Assembly: GCF_000002985.6 (NCBI RefSeq)
Contig: NC_003284.9
Location: 14,136,001 to 14,200,000, forward strand
DNA: 64,000 bases
Direction of reading: 5' to 3'
From: Caenorhabditis elegans
Taxonomy: Eukaryota; Nematoda; Chromadorea; Rhabditida; Rhabditidae
A program made the translations under genes and the position numbers. Below the pieces are notes generated by a model. The model ran no database searches, was not told the DNA's origin, and was given only the letters and a program-made list of their open reading frames with translations. Shown here piece after piece: positions 11,393-26,026 of this stretch. How positions within the stretch are numbered: position 1 is the first letter of the stretch; the number at the start of each line of letters is the position of its first letter.

Positions 11393-11574
11393 TCCACGTG
11401 GTGTCAGAATGTCTAATTTCGGCTTGATCTACGTAGATCTACAAAAAATGCGGGAGAAGAGACGCAGAGCTCTCAACTAATTTTGCATGGTTAAGAACGT
11501 GCTGACGTCACATTTTTGTGGCTAAAAAGTCCCGCATTTTTTGTAGATCACACCGTAGTGGGACACGTGGTTTT
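11393..11574. repeat. Palindromic dispersed repeat, copy 2
   Basis: Inverted relative to copy 1: CCACGTGGTGTCAG at the left, GATCTACGTAGATCTAC, then TGACGTCA, then CCCGCATTTTTTGTAGATC, ending GGACACGTGG. It lies only about 130 bases upstream of the akt-2 ATG, so it could affect akt-2 expression. Confidence 0.7.
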
Positions 11575-11706
11575 CCATTTTTGGGGCAGGTATAGTACAT
11601 AAATACCATAATTTAAAACTACCTTTTAATTGTATTTTTTTAACGACGTATTTTTCTTTTTTAAAACAAAATCTCTGAAAGAATTATCACTATTTACAGC
11701 GTAAAA

Positions 11707-15560
<3,854 letters not shown>

Positions 15561-16118
15561 TTTTGTTTTCAACAATTTTTTGTGTTTTCTGTACGTTTTT
15601 TTCTCATTCACTCAATTTTGTCAACATTTCATTGTCTCCTTTGAAAACTTGTTATCTCTTTCATGAACTTAACAAAATCTCTTTCAAACATTTCAACCTT
15701 TCCAAAAACTGAAACTTTGCGTAGAGCACATTTCGTGTTGCTCACATCCTCTGGGCTAATTTCCATTCCTTTCCTGTTAAAACTCCCCATTTCGCATCAC
15801 TTTTTTGACAATGCTCTTTTATCATGTTTTTCTGTAGTACTTGATTCATATACCCATCTCTCGGGTATATTTAAAACTTTTAAAACACAGTTCCTTTTCT
15901 TGATAACATCTTTTTCTTGATATTTTGTCGCCGACATTTTTTCTCGGGAATGAACCTTTCTCACATGGATGACTTAACAGTACTTTTACATTAAGACAAA
16001 TACTCAGTTCAAGTAACAAAGAAAACTTTTATCAGAATTTATTTAGTTCAGTTTTTGAATGTCTAATAAAAAAGTGCATTATATCTCAAAACTTTCGAAC
16101 ATAGAAAAACGAATGCTT
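15561..16118. other. akt-2 3' flank
   Basis: T-rich sequence that should include the akt-2 3' UTR and the tail of the convergent FBA_2 relic. An AATAAA lies near 16065. No coding sequence is recognised; the frame at 15663-15920 looks fortuitous. Confidence 0.4.
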
Positions 16119-17237
16119 TTAATAAGTTGTAATTGGAATTGAAACAGATTTCGAGAAGTGAAACAATGTTCGGGGATCCTGTGGAAATCTGTCATGCCAT
16201 ACGAGAAAGTACATAGCAAAGTTTTCGATTAGAATAGTTTCGAGTAGACCATCACTTCTCTCAATATCGAGTCCATATGTGCAATCCACAAATTCAAGAT
16301 CATCACTGAAACGACAATTTAAAAAAAACTGAATTTTCAACTGGCAGGCTTAAGTTTAGACATATGTTCCGGTTAAGTGTAAGGCTTGGGCTTAGGTTCA
16401 GGTTAGGCTAAGCATTAAAATTGAAATCAGGTGTCGGCTTAGAAAGCTTAAGTTTCGACTTAGCTTATGTGGTTTTAAAGTGTAGTTTTTCTTTTTATTT
16501 TTTCCCTGTTTTCCCCTAGATTTTAAGCAAGAATAATGCATATCAGAATGATTCCCTCCATTTTTATGACTTGAAAATTCCAGAAAGTTATTATTTGGAA
16601 AAGACCTTAATTAAACATACCAGAAGATTCTTGCTCTACGTTTTGGATTCCATTTGGAATATGATAAACCTTTCAATAATTCGCCCGTCCAATTATGCCA
16701 CCAGTAGTTCAATTGAAGTCTTCTCAGTTTCGGCGAATTCCCGGCCAGCCAGTAATGAATTTACTTATTCCGTTTTGTTGCCGAGACTGTATTGAGATCA
16801 TAAAATCTCATTTTCTCGCAATCCATCATTTTCAAATCGTCTAGTGTTAATCCTGGGCCTTTTTCGATGTCCAATCGTGGAATATTGGCCCACTTAAATG
16901 TGAATATGCTCATAATTCAGCAAAGATATTTTCAACTTACCAGCTTTCTATCAATCTTGTCCTTGTGTAAACAATAAGTCAGGAATCCATATTTCGAATC
17001 GAAATTCTTCAATATAAATTCCATATCTTCAGTGCCAAAGTACGAATGTCCGAGAAGTTTTAGAAAATGGCATTTCCGAAACAAAGGGTGGCTCAAAGCA
17101 GATTTGAACTCCCCAAAAAGTTGATCATGGTCAATTGCCAAATCGACATGATCGATTGAAAACAATCCGTTCAAATAATCCAAAAGACTAGTCAACTGAA
17201 AGTTGTCATAGCCGACCAAATTTAGATTGTCTACCTT
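16119..17237 (-). pseudogene. Degenerate F-box-associated (FBA_2 type) gene
   Basis: Three exon-like blocks read right to left: about 17237-16941, 16892-16621 and 16305-16119, joined by GTAAGT and GTATGT donors. They give the layout of the nematode FBA_2 substrate-binding region: NFQLTSLLDYLNGLF, then DLKMMDCEKM, then WLAGNSPKLRRLQL, and finally LDIERSDGLLETI with FLVWHDRFP. Known family members act as substrate adaptors of SCF ubiquitin ligases. Two defects are visible. An in-frame TAA (16761-16763) falls exactly where the family has a hydrophobic residue in N-x-F-x-x-x-W-L. No N-terminal F-box is found in the 1 kb upstream. I judge it a pseudogene, though an unusual splice removing the stop cannot be excluded. 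Confidence 0.7.
16345..16460. other. Degenerate TTAGGC/GGCTTA-rich patch
   Basis: Several near-telomeric hexamers (GGCTTAG, TTAGGC, GGCTTA) lie together at about 16348-16445 within the intron of the FBA_2 relic. They are far from perfect tandem units, so this may be an eroded interstitial telomere-like repeat or chance. Confidence 0.3.
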
Positions 17238-19114
17238 TCTTTAGTGAAAATTATCAAAATTAGAAAATAAAATCAAAAGCATAGTAGAAAACTTGTCCAG
17301 GAACAGAGGAAAACTGGATTTCCATGTGCAAAAACTAAATAACCTATCTCCGCGAAAAATGATCGGATAGAGCTGTGATTTGAGATTCCATTTTGAATCA
17401 TTCTATTAACTCTAAATTTAACATAAAAACCGAAACGATAGTGGAAAGTTTGTGAATTTTATGGAAAAATGCAAATTGTTCAAGATAAATGTTCATTTTT
17501 CGATTTTTGATACGATTATCCACCTTTTTTGGAAAAAAATTATATTTTTCGCTTCCTCTCGATGTATTCAACATTTTTCCAAAAAAAAATTGGAAAAAAA
17601 GCAAGACTAACAGAGATTTGACCGGAACAATGGTGAAAACTGACCGAAAACACACCAAATATGAAAGGGGGAGGTGGGTGTGTGTGTGAGAGAAAAGGGG
17701 GAATGTGCAGAAATTTTGGCAAAACTTTAATTATCGTTTTAAAAATAACGAATAGAGATATCACAATGAATTTGGATACTATGGATAGGTATTGGGAAGG
17801 AGAACTTAAGTTTCGAGTCTCAAATGTTTTCGATTGAAACTCGAATTTTCCTTCAATTTAAAGTGGTTTTCGGCCAGTACTTCGGTGTGCGCAAAAACAA
17901 GCAGGCTGTGGTTTTCCGCTTGTGGAGCCGACAGGATGCTCCAAAATCAACCCCCTTTTAGATGAACACACGTCGCTATATTTTGTGAATGTGGAGAAAA
18001 AAGAATTTCAAAATTCGGTCCAGTGAGAGCCGAGATATAAACGTTCATGACAACTTTCAGGGGTGTGGCGTAGATTGTAAAAGTGCGAAATTTCTATTGC
18101 TATTAAGTGTTTGAGCCAAAATATAATGGTGTTTTCAAATTTGAAAAATAACGAACAATGAAACATTTCACTTTTTGGAAAGACGTGAATTCTCAAAACT
18201 TCTGTAAATGTGCTGAAGTTTGTCAAGACCGGCCAAATTTGATTTAATATTAAATTTAAAAATAACAAGTTCCACTTTCAAATGGTGCTTAACTGATGTC
18301 GAAAACTTCTTTGTGTAATCGGGCCTGCGGCCCTCAACCTGAATTATTGAGCTAAGAATAGGCTTAACGTATGCCCATCACTTCTGAGTATATTCGGGCC
18401 TGCGGCCCTCATTATGTGTAACAATCTATTTTTCGTGTAACAATCTATTTTTTCGTGTAACAATCTATTTTTTCGTGTAACAATCTATTTTTTCGTGTAA
18501 CAATCTATTTTTTCGTTTAACAATCTATTTTTTCGTGTAACAATCTATTTTTCGTGTAACAATCTATTTTTTCGTGTAACAATCTATTTTTCGTGTAACA
18601 ATCTATTTTTCGTGTAACAATCTATTTTTCGTATAACAATCTATTTTTTCGTGTAACAATCTTTTTTTTCGTGTAACAATCTATTTCTCCCCGCCATCTG
18701 GTCCTCAATATGCATGCGTCTCTTCAACTTTCTACAATTCCCGGCGGGGTAGTATTATGAGTGCACTCCAACTTGCAAAAAACTCTGACTCCGTCTGGGT
18801 CGCGGGTCAACGCAATAATGCGGATCGGCCCTATGCCACCTCTATTACCGCAGAATGAGCACTGTCAAAATATCTCCTAGCGAATATTACAGTAACTCTT
18901 CAAAGAACAACAATAACCAATCCCATTTGTTTGAAATTTTGAAGCGCCGTGGAAAATTTTGAAAATTTTTGAAGTCCCGCTATGTAATTTGTATAATGTA
19001 ATATGTAAAATCCAGTGAAAAATCAAATTTTCTAAAAACACATAAATTTTTTGAGAAGTTTTATTATAAAATGTATTACAACATCTGATTACAAAAGCTG
19101 TTTCTAAATCTACT
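17238..19114. other. Gene-free stretch with minisatellite
   Basis: No gene recognised. It contains a duplicated GGGCCTGCGGCCCTCA word (from 18321 and from 18396), immediately followed by the minisatellite at 18415-18688. The frames at 17398-17764 and 18008-18268 lack any domain or splice support. Confidence 0.4.
18415..18688. repeat. 19-20 bp minisatellite, about 14 copies
   Basis: The unit GTGTAACAATCTATTTTTTC is repeated about 14 times head to tail. Variants have five or six Ts and single changes (GTTT, GTAT, CTTTTTTTT). The array starts directly after the second GGGCCTGCGGCCCTCA word. Confidence 0.95.
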
Positions 19115-21013
19115 CTACGAGAGAATATTGTCAATTGTGAAGGGTATGAATGATTTGCGTCCGATACTCTGATTGGGTGGAGCTTGTGGTTTGACAGTGA
19201 GCAGATCATTGTTGGCTTGAATAATTGGAACAATAGGAGTTGTATGCTGCAATGAAATACAGTTAGGTCATAGTTTTAGAAAAACATGACAGTTCAATTT
19301 TTTTTTTGAAAAATACACTATTTATATGTATTTGTATTCTCACAGCAAAATATGTGTTAGAGTCTGAATTAATTTTCAAAATGTTTTTAGCCGTTTAAAG
19401 TAATAAAATACTACAAATGAGACGAACATTTTTCCCAACTTTTTCTATGTTTACAATATTGAAACGTCTATCCATTAGTTTTTAAAAACCTCAAATAAAA
19501 GTTATAATTCAATTCTACAGCAGGTCCAGTCAAATTATCATGTTCTAAAAACTACGGATCTTACTTCAATTTTATGACTTTTTGTAAATATCAAAGTCTC
19601 ATAAAATAAATTAACGCTTTTGGTGAAAAGTATTCAATGAGGATTGGCATTGGGAAAATTTAAAGCTTTAATCTCGTCGCCTTTAAAGTTGATCTGATTT
19701 TAATTGAATTTGTATGGTTTCAAGAGAAATATTGTGGAACAATTTAGATAAGAGTGCCAAAGATTGTCGATTAAAACTTTGCAATGCATTTTTAATATAG
19801 TACGTCTGAATGGCATCTGACAATTTGGGGTGAAATTAATAATTTGAGGTTTAGTGAGAACTCATTTACACATACCAGTTGTTCAAAACTGGAAAAAAAC
19901 ATACCATTTCACTGCTTGATTGCCCAACAACACTCGAAGTTTGCCGAACAGTGTTCATGTAAGCTTCCAGAAGTACCTTCAGAAGTTTCTGTATTTTAAA
20001 ACTCGGAGAAAAGTAACATACCATTTTACTGTTTGACGGTCCTGCAACATTAAAAGTTTCCGGAACATTGCTTAATAGTTTCATGTTCTCCAATCGGTAT
20101 TGAGCTTGCGATGACACCTTCAAGAAAAGTTTTTTTTGTATGTATTTATGTCAAAGCGAAAAAAAATATACTATTTCACTACTCGGTGGCTCGGGAACAA
20201 TCGAAGATCCCAGGAGTTCTACATTGCTTCCCGATTGGCTTGTAACTTCTCTCGACATCTTCAAAATTTATTTTATACATGACAACATATTTCCAGGAGC
20301 CTAATGCGATAATGATGCTCAGCGCTACAACTTGAACTGTGTGCATTTTGCAAAGATTTTAGAATGAAGTCGAGTATGTGTCAAAAAAAACTTCAACTGG
20401 ATTTTTCAATCAAACTCTCTGACACGGTAATTGTAAAATGTGATTTTTTGAGCTGTCCAAGCATAAAAATGAAAACAATAATACATTTTCAAACAATAAA
20501 AGCAGAAGTGTGATGAAACTTATTAAAATGGAAAACGTCGGCAACTTAATAATTATGAAACAAATACTTCTATGAAAATTGACTGAAAAGATTAAAATGA
20601 TAGCGACAAACGCAGAGAAAGAGCCCATTAAAAATTGACAACAGGCATTTCATTAAACCCAATTAGTAACTTTCTCAGCAAAACTGATTCACAAAAATGA
20701 TTCACATAAAAATTAAATTTCAACTACCTTTAAGGAAGCCTTTTTCACTTTTACTCTCATTGCCTTGAACCAGCGATTAATCTGAAAAAATAGTAGACTT
20801 TGTTTCTAAAATTTAACAACAAACCTGAGCTTCGTTTCGATTCAATAAACCAGCAAGACGATTCATTTCAGAAGTTCCAGGGTGTGAGTCTTTTTCAAAC
20901 GACTCCTTCAGAAGCCCTAACTCGGCTATTTTAAAATTTTGTCTCGTTTTTTTACTCTTCTAAAAAATGAAATATGGAATTTGAAATCATCAAGTTTGCT
21001 TGCTTACCTCCAT
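19115..21013 (-). CDS. Divergent homeobox protein with C-terminal eh1-like motif
   Basis: Seven coding exons, all phase 0, join to 193 residues: 21013-21008, 20959-20825, 20781-20728, 20258-20172, 20117-20022, 19976-19905 and 19246-19115. Exons 2-3 form a 60-residue homeodomain (KTRQNFKIAELGLLKESFEK, then EMNRLAGLLNRNEAQ and INRWFKAMRVKVKK). The hydrophobic Leu16, Phe20 and Trp48-Phe49 positions are kept, but Asn51 is Ala. The C-terminus ends FTIDNILS, resembling the Groucho-binding eh1 motif. Exons 4-6 look like duplicates of one exon, each ending in (S)SEI/SKM/SEM and each preceded by an unusual GAAG acceptor. Start choice: the ATG lies 40 bases after a TTTTAG acceptor. Likely a nuclear repressor (inference). 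I do not recognise a gene symbol. Confidence 0.75.
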
Positions 21014-21224
21014 GTTGTTGCTTTCAACAAGTTTTTCGGATGGAGAATTACCTAAAATGTCGATGAAAGATTATTGAAATAAGAGCAGTAGCAAAAATTA
21101 AAATAAACTTTTAAAATATTAAGATTGATAGTGACTATCGTCCCGTGTAGGAGAGAAACACTTGAGAGTTGCAGAGTTTGAAAGTACAATGGTACTTTTT
21201 CATTATCTGGTTAATCGTACCTAT

Positions 21225-21826
21225 TATTCTCAGAATTCTTCTTTTGGGTTTCTTCGACACCTGTCCTGGTGTATTTTCCTATCGGGTTTTCCTGTCAGCG
21301 GGTAGGATCTAGTCGGAGGTTGCTTCTCCACTAATCTTATTTAATTGGTCTATTTTTTAGGCGGCCTACATTTATCATTTGCTCCGCATCTTGTGGGCTC
21401 TGTGCACCTGCACCAAATTGAGTCTATCCTAGAGCGTATAATTCACTTGGCATCATGTATACAACGTTAGGAAACTATGAACAACCCCTATAGTAGAATA
21501 TATACTACTTAAGGCCTGGAGAGTCAGAAACCGCCGGAGTGGTGTTTTTTAATGCAGGCGTATGCAGTGTCACATAAATGGAGACACATCGCTGGCAACA
21601 GTAGATACAGGGGAGACACATAGTTTTCAGGTGCATAGACCGCACATGGAGCAGGAAATGATAAACGGTGACCGCCTGAAGATATACCAATTAGATAGAA
21701 TTAGTTGAGGCTTCCCCCTAAAACCTAACCGCTAGCACAGTAACCATGAGAAGCGCGCTTTTATGTGCTGAATAAATTGGTAAATGATTGCACCAGGACA
21801 GGCATTGAAAGAAAAATTCTAGAGAA
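21225..21826. mobile_element. Possible TIR element, about 600 bp
   Basis: The left end (AGAATTCTTCTTTT...ACACCTGTCCTGGTG) is an imperfect inverse of the right end (CACCAGGACAGGCA...GAAAAATTCTAGAG). The interior is more GC-rich than the flanks and has no clear transposase. I could not identify a target-site duplication. Confidence 0.5.
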
Positions 21827-22469
21827 AAACTGAGTTGCAAATTATCTGATTGAGAGATAGAACCATAGAAAACACTAAATACGCAGATAGGTTATCCTAA
21901 AAGTAGAACGTCAAGCAAAGCAGTAGCAAAATATTATTATGAGAAAGTACGAAAATTGTGTACAATAACTGTAAAAATAGTCATTATCCAAGCTGCTTTA
22001 GAAGCTTTTTTTTTCTTATAACGACCTGATAAGTATGCTACAGTGCCATCTCCAAAACGTTGTGTTTCTGATCCAAAAAAAATTGATCAAGTTTTTACTA
22101 TAACCAGATTAGTAAAGATAAACGTGCGACGGATAAATCTGAAACGATGGATAGCGTTTCTAATAGAAACGAGTGCGGCTCAATACTAACTACTCGAAAG
22201 AAATATTGGTTCCTTGTTAGTGAGCAACGTCAACAATGACAATTAACTCATGTGACTTGCTGAAGTATAGCTGCATATCAGTTTGATAATAATCAGAATG
22301 TTGAATAATAGTTGAGTTTTCGTACTAGCTTTTATTTAAAGTTAGTATGAAAAATTGTTGAGAGCTGGTCTAATTTCTTTGATCTCACCCTTGCAATTGT
22401 ACTACTGATTACATTTCGTTTGTCCAAAATCAAAGGTTGGGAGCATTCAACAAAAATACTTGTTCGGAA

Positions 22470-22665
22470 ATTCTGGTGTCGGGCTGTCTCATTACGGTTT
22501 GATCTACAAAAAAATGTGTGAATTTTTTTTTCAAAAAAAAAAAAAAGTGACGTCAGCACGCTCTTAACCATGCAAAATTAGTTGAGAATTCTGCGTCTTT
22601 TCTCTCGTTTTTTTTTGAAGATCTACGTAGATCAAACCAAAATGGCACACTCTGACACTACGTTA
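22470..22665. repeat. Palindromic dispersed repeat, copy 3
   Basis: Shares with copies 1 and 2 the ordered words GGTTTGATCTACAAAA, GTGACGTCAGCACGCTCTTA, ACCATGC, GATCTACGTAGATC and TCTGACACTACG. Orientation is the same as copy 1. Confidence 0.7.
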
Positions 22666-22869
22666 GATCCTTTATTCAAATCAAGGTGAAAACTGTTCAT
22701 AACTAAACGAATGATTGGGAATACAAGCTACTTTGATCTGCCAATTTCAAATATTGTAAAAAAGCCCAAATAAAACAAGTGGAAAATCAAAACCAACACC
22801 AACTTTATTGAAAGAAAAACCTCAGGCGTGAAACACGGAAATTATAGTTGAGAAGAAGACGCCCTAAAC

Positions 22870-25637
22870 TTAGGTGAACAGAACTAGAAGAAATGCAATA
22901 ATATGAATGAAAATAACTAAACAGAAAACATAACGCTTGATGTGCCGAAGTTGAACATCCAATATTCTCTCTTCTTCTGGTTCCTCAGAAATTTGAGTTT
23001 CTTCATTAGACGATGGCTCCGAGGAGAGTAGTTCAGATGTTGATGCAGAAAATGATTGTGGTTCAGATGTCATCGGGATGTCAATAAGAACACTCGAATC
23101 AGATGATTTTTGGAAAGAGGTAATGTCTTCGTGAAGAGGGTTACCAATACCAACAGAAGTGCTCGATGAGCCACCACCTTGCTCCAGAATTTCTTCCAAT
23201 GTGCGGGTACTGTATACATTGCTGAACAGCCTGTAAAATTGTTATTGAAATATTGACAACGATTTTTAATATGTTTTTGGGTTAATCGGTTAATAGGTTA
23301 ATCAATTTTTTGATAGAATTAAAATAACTCCAACTGCTAAAAAATGTTTTATTGTGGATCAAAATTCTCAACTTACTCCTGTGGATCAAACGATAATCCT
23401 TTCTGCGTGAATAACTTGTCAACTCCAAACCTTTGAGGAACTCCAATTATATCGAAACCTAGATCAAGCTCGAATTTCTTGGGCAACCTAAGTCTCAAAA
23501 ACTCCGAGAACACAATAAGTACGAATTGAACAGCGCTCAGCAGAAGATTCATGTTGTAGAGGTGAACTGAATAAAAATATGTTAAACTTTTTCTGATGAT
23601 TGTCAATAAGATGCATACCAATTTTTGGAGTTCGCCCACTTCCCGGTGGCATCTTCGCAAGCAAACTACTGCCGTAATAACTTTGCAATATGATGTTGAG
23701 CATAATCGTGAAAAAACAGATACTATGCGTTTCAATCCAGAAACATAAAAGAAGAATCAGCGATGTGCCTGCCTGAAAAATAATCATGTTGCTATGCCCG
23801 ATTGTGTTTTCAAAATTCATTTTCTTACAAAAAAAAGTGTGGTTTTTTTTTGTTGATATTGTAAAGGTATTTTTCAGCTGCTAAAAAATAGTTTTTAAAC
23901 ATCTCACCATTGGAAACAAAATACTGAGACTGAAGTACGGAAGATGACGTCTGAGAATAATGCCAAACTCCAATAGTGACCAGTACCATTCTGCTTCACC
24001 TTCTGGTTGCTCTTCCTTGCATCCTTTTGGGCCCCAATAGCAATGTTTTTTCCATGCATCCATGACTTCCCACCCTGGAAGTAAAAATCGCATGCTTGAG
24101 GATTTAGGAAAAAGTTTAAAAAATGATCACTGAAGCAAAAGACGCAAAAGCGCATAGTTACCGTATTTGAGTTAATAGTTCATTGTAACACCTAATTTTC
24201 AAAGAGCAACAACTTGCCTGCAACATGTCGTTTGTCACTCTTCTCAATAGGGTCGTAGCTCAGTCGAATTGACGGTTTGCCATATTCTTTAAGAATATAT
24301 GGATCGCTCAAATTGACTTGATTCAAATTGTATACCCAATCGGCAATTACAATCGGGCATGACTGAAATTACGTGTTTTTTTAGCATACCAAAACACGTG
24401 TCTTGGAGCTACCTGCTGATCAAAAGGCCAATTGGTAAAGTCGAATTGACAAGTGACGTAGAAGGAGAATGTTCCAGTGCTCCACACTTTTCCCGTGCTA
24501 TAAACAGTTGCCGGCATTGCGCCCATGTATAAGTGCCAGCTGTTTCCACGAGCGCTAAAGTGAAAAAACAGTAGTATTACGAAAAACATTAAAAAATGGC
24601 GATTACACAGTTTTTGTCACGCCATATTTTGGAAGTCGCCAAAGCCCATATTTTTTCGGAAACTTATGGGGAAAATACAAAAATCGGGACACCAACCAAT
24701 ATCAACCGCCGACATCTTATGGACTCCGCGCCCCACTATATTTTCCTCGCGGCGGGCGGGACAGCTTGCCACGTACACAGCGAGTGAAACGTAGTGTTGC
24801 GCGGAACTTCGTTTATGTCGGCGGCTGATATTGGTTGGGGTCCCGATTTTTGTCTTTTATGTCTTCCCCGTGATTTTCCAAAAAAAAGCGTGCCTTTTTC
24901 AGCGTAAACGCCACGCAGTATATCCAATATTGAAACTATTCATTTTTCAAGACATATGTAAATTTGAATACTTAGAATTCACGTACCTGTTATACAACGC
25001 CAGAGCAGGTTGCCACAGTGAGTGAGCACTGATGGTGAGTTTTGTGACATTTTCTTTTTTGGCATCCCATTGCATATACTCATCAATCCAAGTTGCCCAG
25101 ATATGGCCGTGGACAAGAGCTGTCTGTTCATGTTCGTCCTGCAATTAAATTGAAATTAAATGTATTAGGCATACCATGCTGACAAAAAACTTTTGCTTTT
25201 CCATAGAGTGTTTCTAGGATAATCTAAATTTTGGTTCAACTTTTCTTTATGGTGATAGTTTTGGAGCTTTAAAATAATGAATTTTTGTTATTAAATACGC
25301 TGTTTTTTTTTGTTCTAAATGTTATTAGCTCAACAGTTTGTAATATTCTACATTAGCCATTAAGCTGATTAAAATCTGTATGTACATTACTTACCACTTT
25401 CTCCACATGAGCAATGCTCAGAAACACGTTGACTTGGGTCACAGTTGCCTCAGATTTTACAGGTCGGACTTTGTAATTGTACTTCACCATGAGCTGTTTC
25501 TCCAGCTGTTGCTCTTTTGAAAGACCACACACTTGATTATCCAGGTGCCAGATTACCAGAATCCCTTGAAACCGAATTGTTACTTGATTATCGATAGAAA
25601 AATACCTACCAATTAATAACAACTGCGTTAGAGTCAT
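22870..25637 (-). CDS. Cys-loop ligand-gated ion channel subunit (LGC type)
   Basis: Nine exons (25637-25610, 25564-25395, 25138-24987, 24554-24413, 24362-24218, 24074-23908, 23772-23619, 23566-23377, 23230-22870) join to 502 residues. The chosen ATG opens a signal peptide ([17 protein letters not shown]). The extracellular domain has [24 protein letters not shown] (canonical Trp region) and the Cys loop C-x13-C around [11 protein letters not shown]. Loop C contains HCYWGPKGC. Membrane segments follow at [17 protein letters not shown], a divergent M2-like [17 protein letters not shown]3 and the C-terminal M4 ([17 protein letters not shown]). A Ser/Glu-rich intracellular loop precedes M4. Intron 5 is GC-AG. 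The ligand and ion selectivity cannot be read. It is a nematode-type orphan member of the nicotinic-like superfamily. Confidence 0.85.
24600..24890. repeat. Foldback element in channel-gene intron 3
   Basis: AAAATCGGGACACCAACCAA...CCGCCGACAT (24680-24715) is mirrored by ATGTCGGCGG...TTGGTTGGGGTCCCGATTTT (24814-24851), and the pairing continues outward less perfectly (to about 24640 and 24890). A GC-rich loop separates the arms. No transposase. Confidence 0.7.
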
Positions 25638-26026
25638 TGCTACTTTGATGAGTTTGAATATCGGATGTGAATAAATCAAAATGGAAACGGGCAAGAAGTT
25701 GAAATAAACAAATCAGATTGTATAAACGATTTTTGATATCGTTTTCATAGTGAAGGAGGAGTCTGCTATTTGATATGCATAGCGCGTTGTTTATATGAAA
25801 TGTGATATAGACTCATAAGTTTTTTTTTGGAATATTGCGGAATGAAGATACGAATATGTAGTTGGATGATAACCGAAAATGGAAGAGAAGATTGATTTAA
25901 TGCATGACTCAAGTGTGTTTTTTGCTCAATTAAATTTTACTTTATCATATTAGTAAGAATATGTAAGAAAAGATATAGTTTTAAAGTATAACAAAAATTA
26001 AATATATTTGAAAACAAAAAAGTATC
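25638..26026. other. Channel-gene upstream flank
   Basis: AT-rich; expected to hold the promoter of the minus-strand channel gene. The frame continues open through 25694 but only from a non-ATG codon, so I placed the start at 25637. No motif stands out. Confidence 0.4.

Larger units (their letters stand above)
8030..11706. other. Gene-poor region upstream of akt-2
   Basis: No convincing genes. It contains the 3' end of the upstream gene (AATAAA near 8250), a foldback element at 8966-9381, and two copies of a palindromic repeat at about 10317-10507 and 11393-11574. A C/T-rich stretch at about 10890-11110 may be promoter-associated. The akt-2 promoter and outron should lie in the last part; the akt-2 ATG follows a TTTACAG acceptor-like site. 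Confidence 0.4.
21014..22869. other. Gene-free stretch with two repeats
   Basis: Upstream of the minus-strand homeobox gene and downstream of the channel gene. It contains an imperfect terminal-inverted-repeat element at about 21225-21826 and the third copy of the palindromic repeat at about 22470-22665. I see no exons. Confidence 0.4.
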
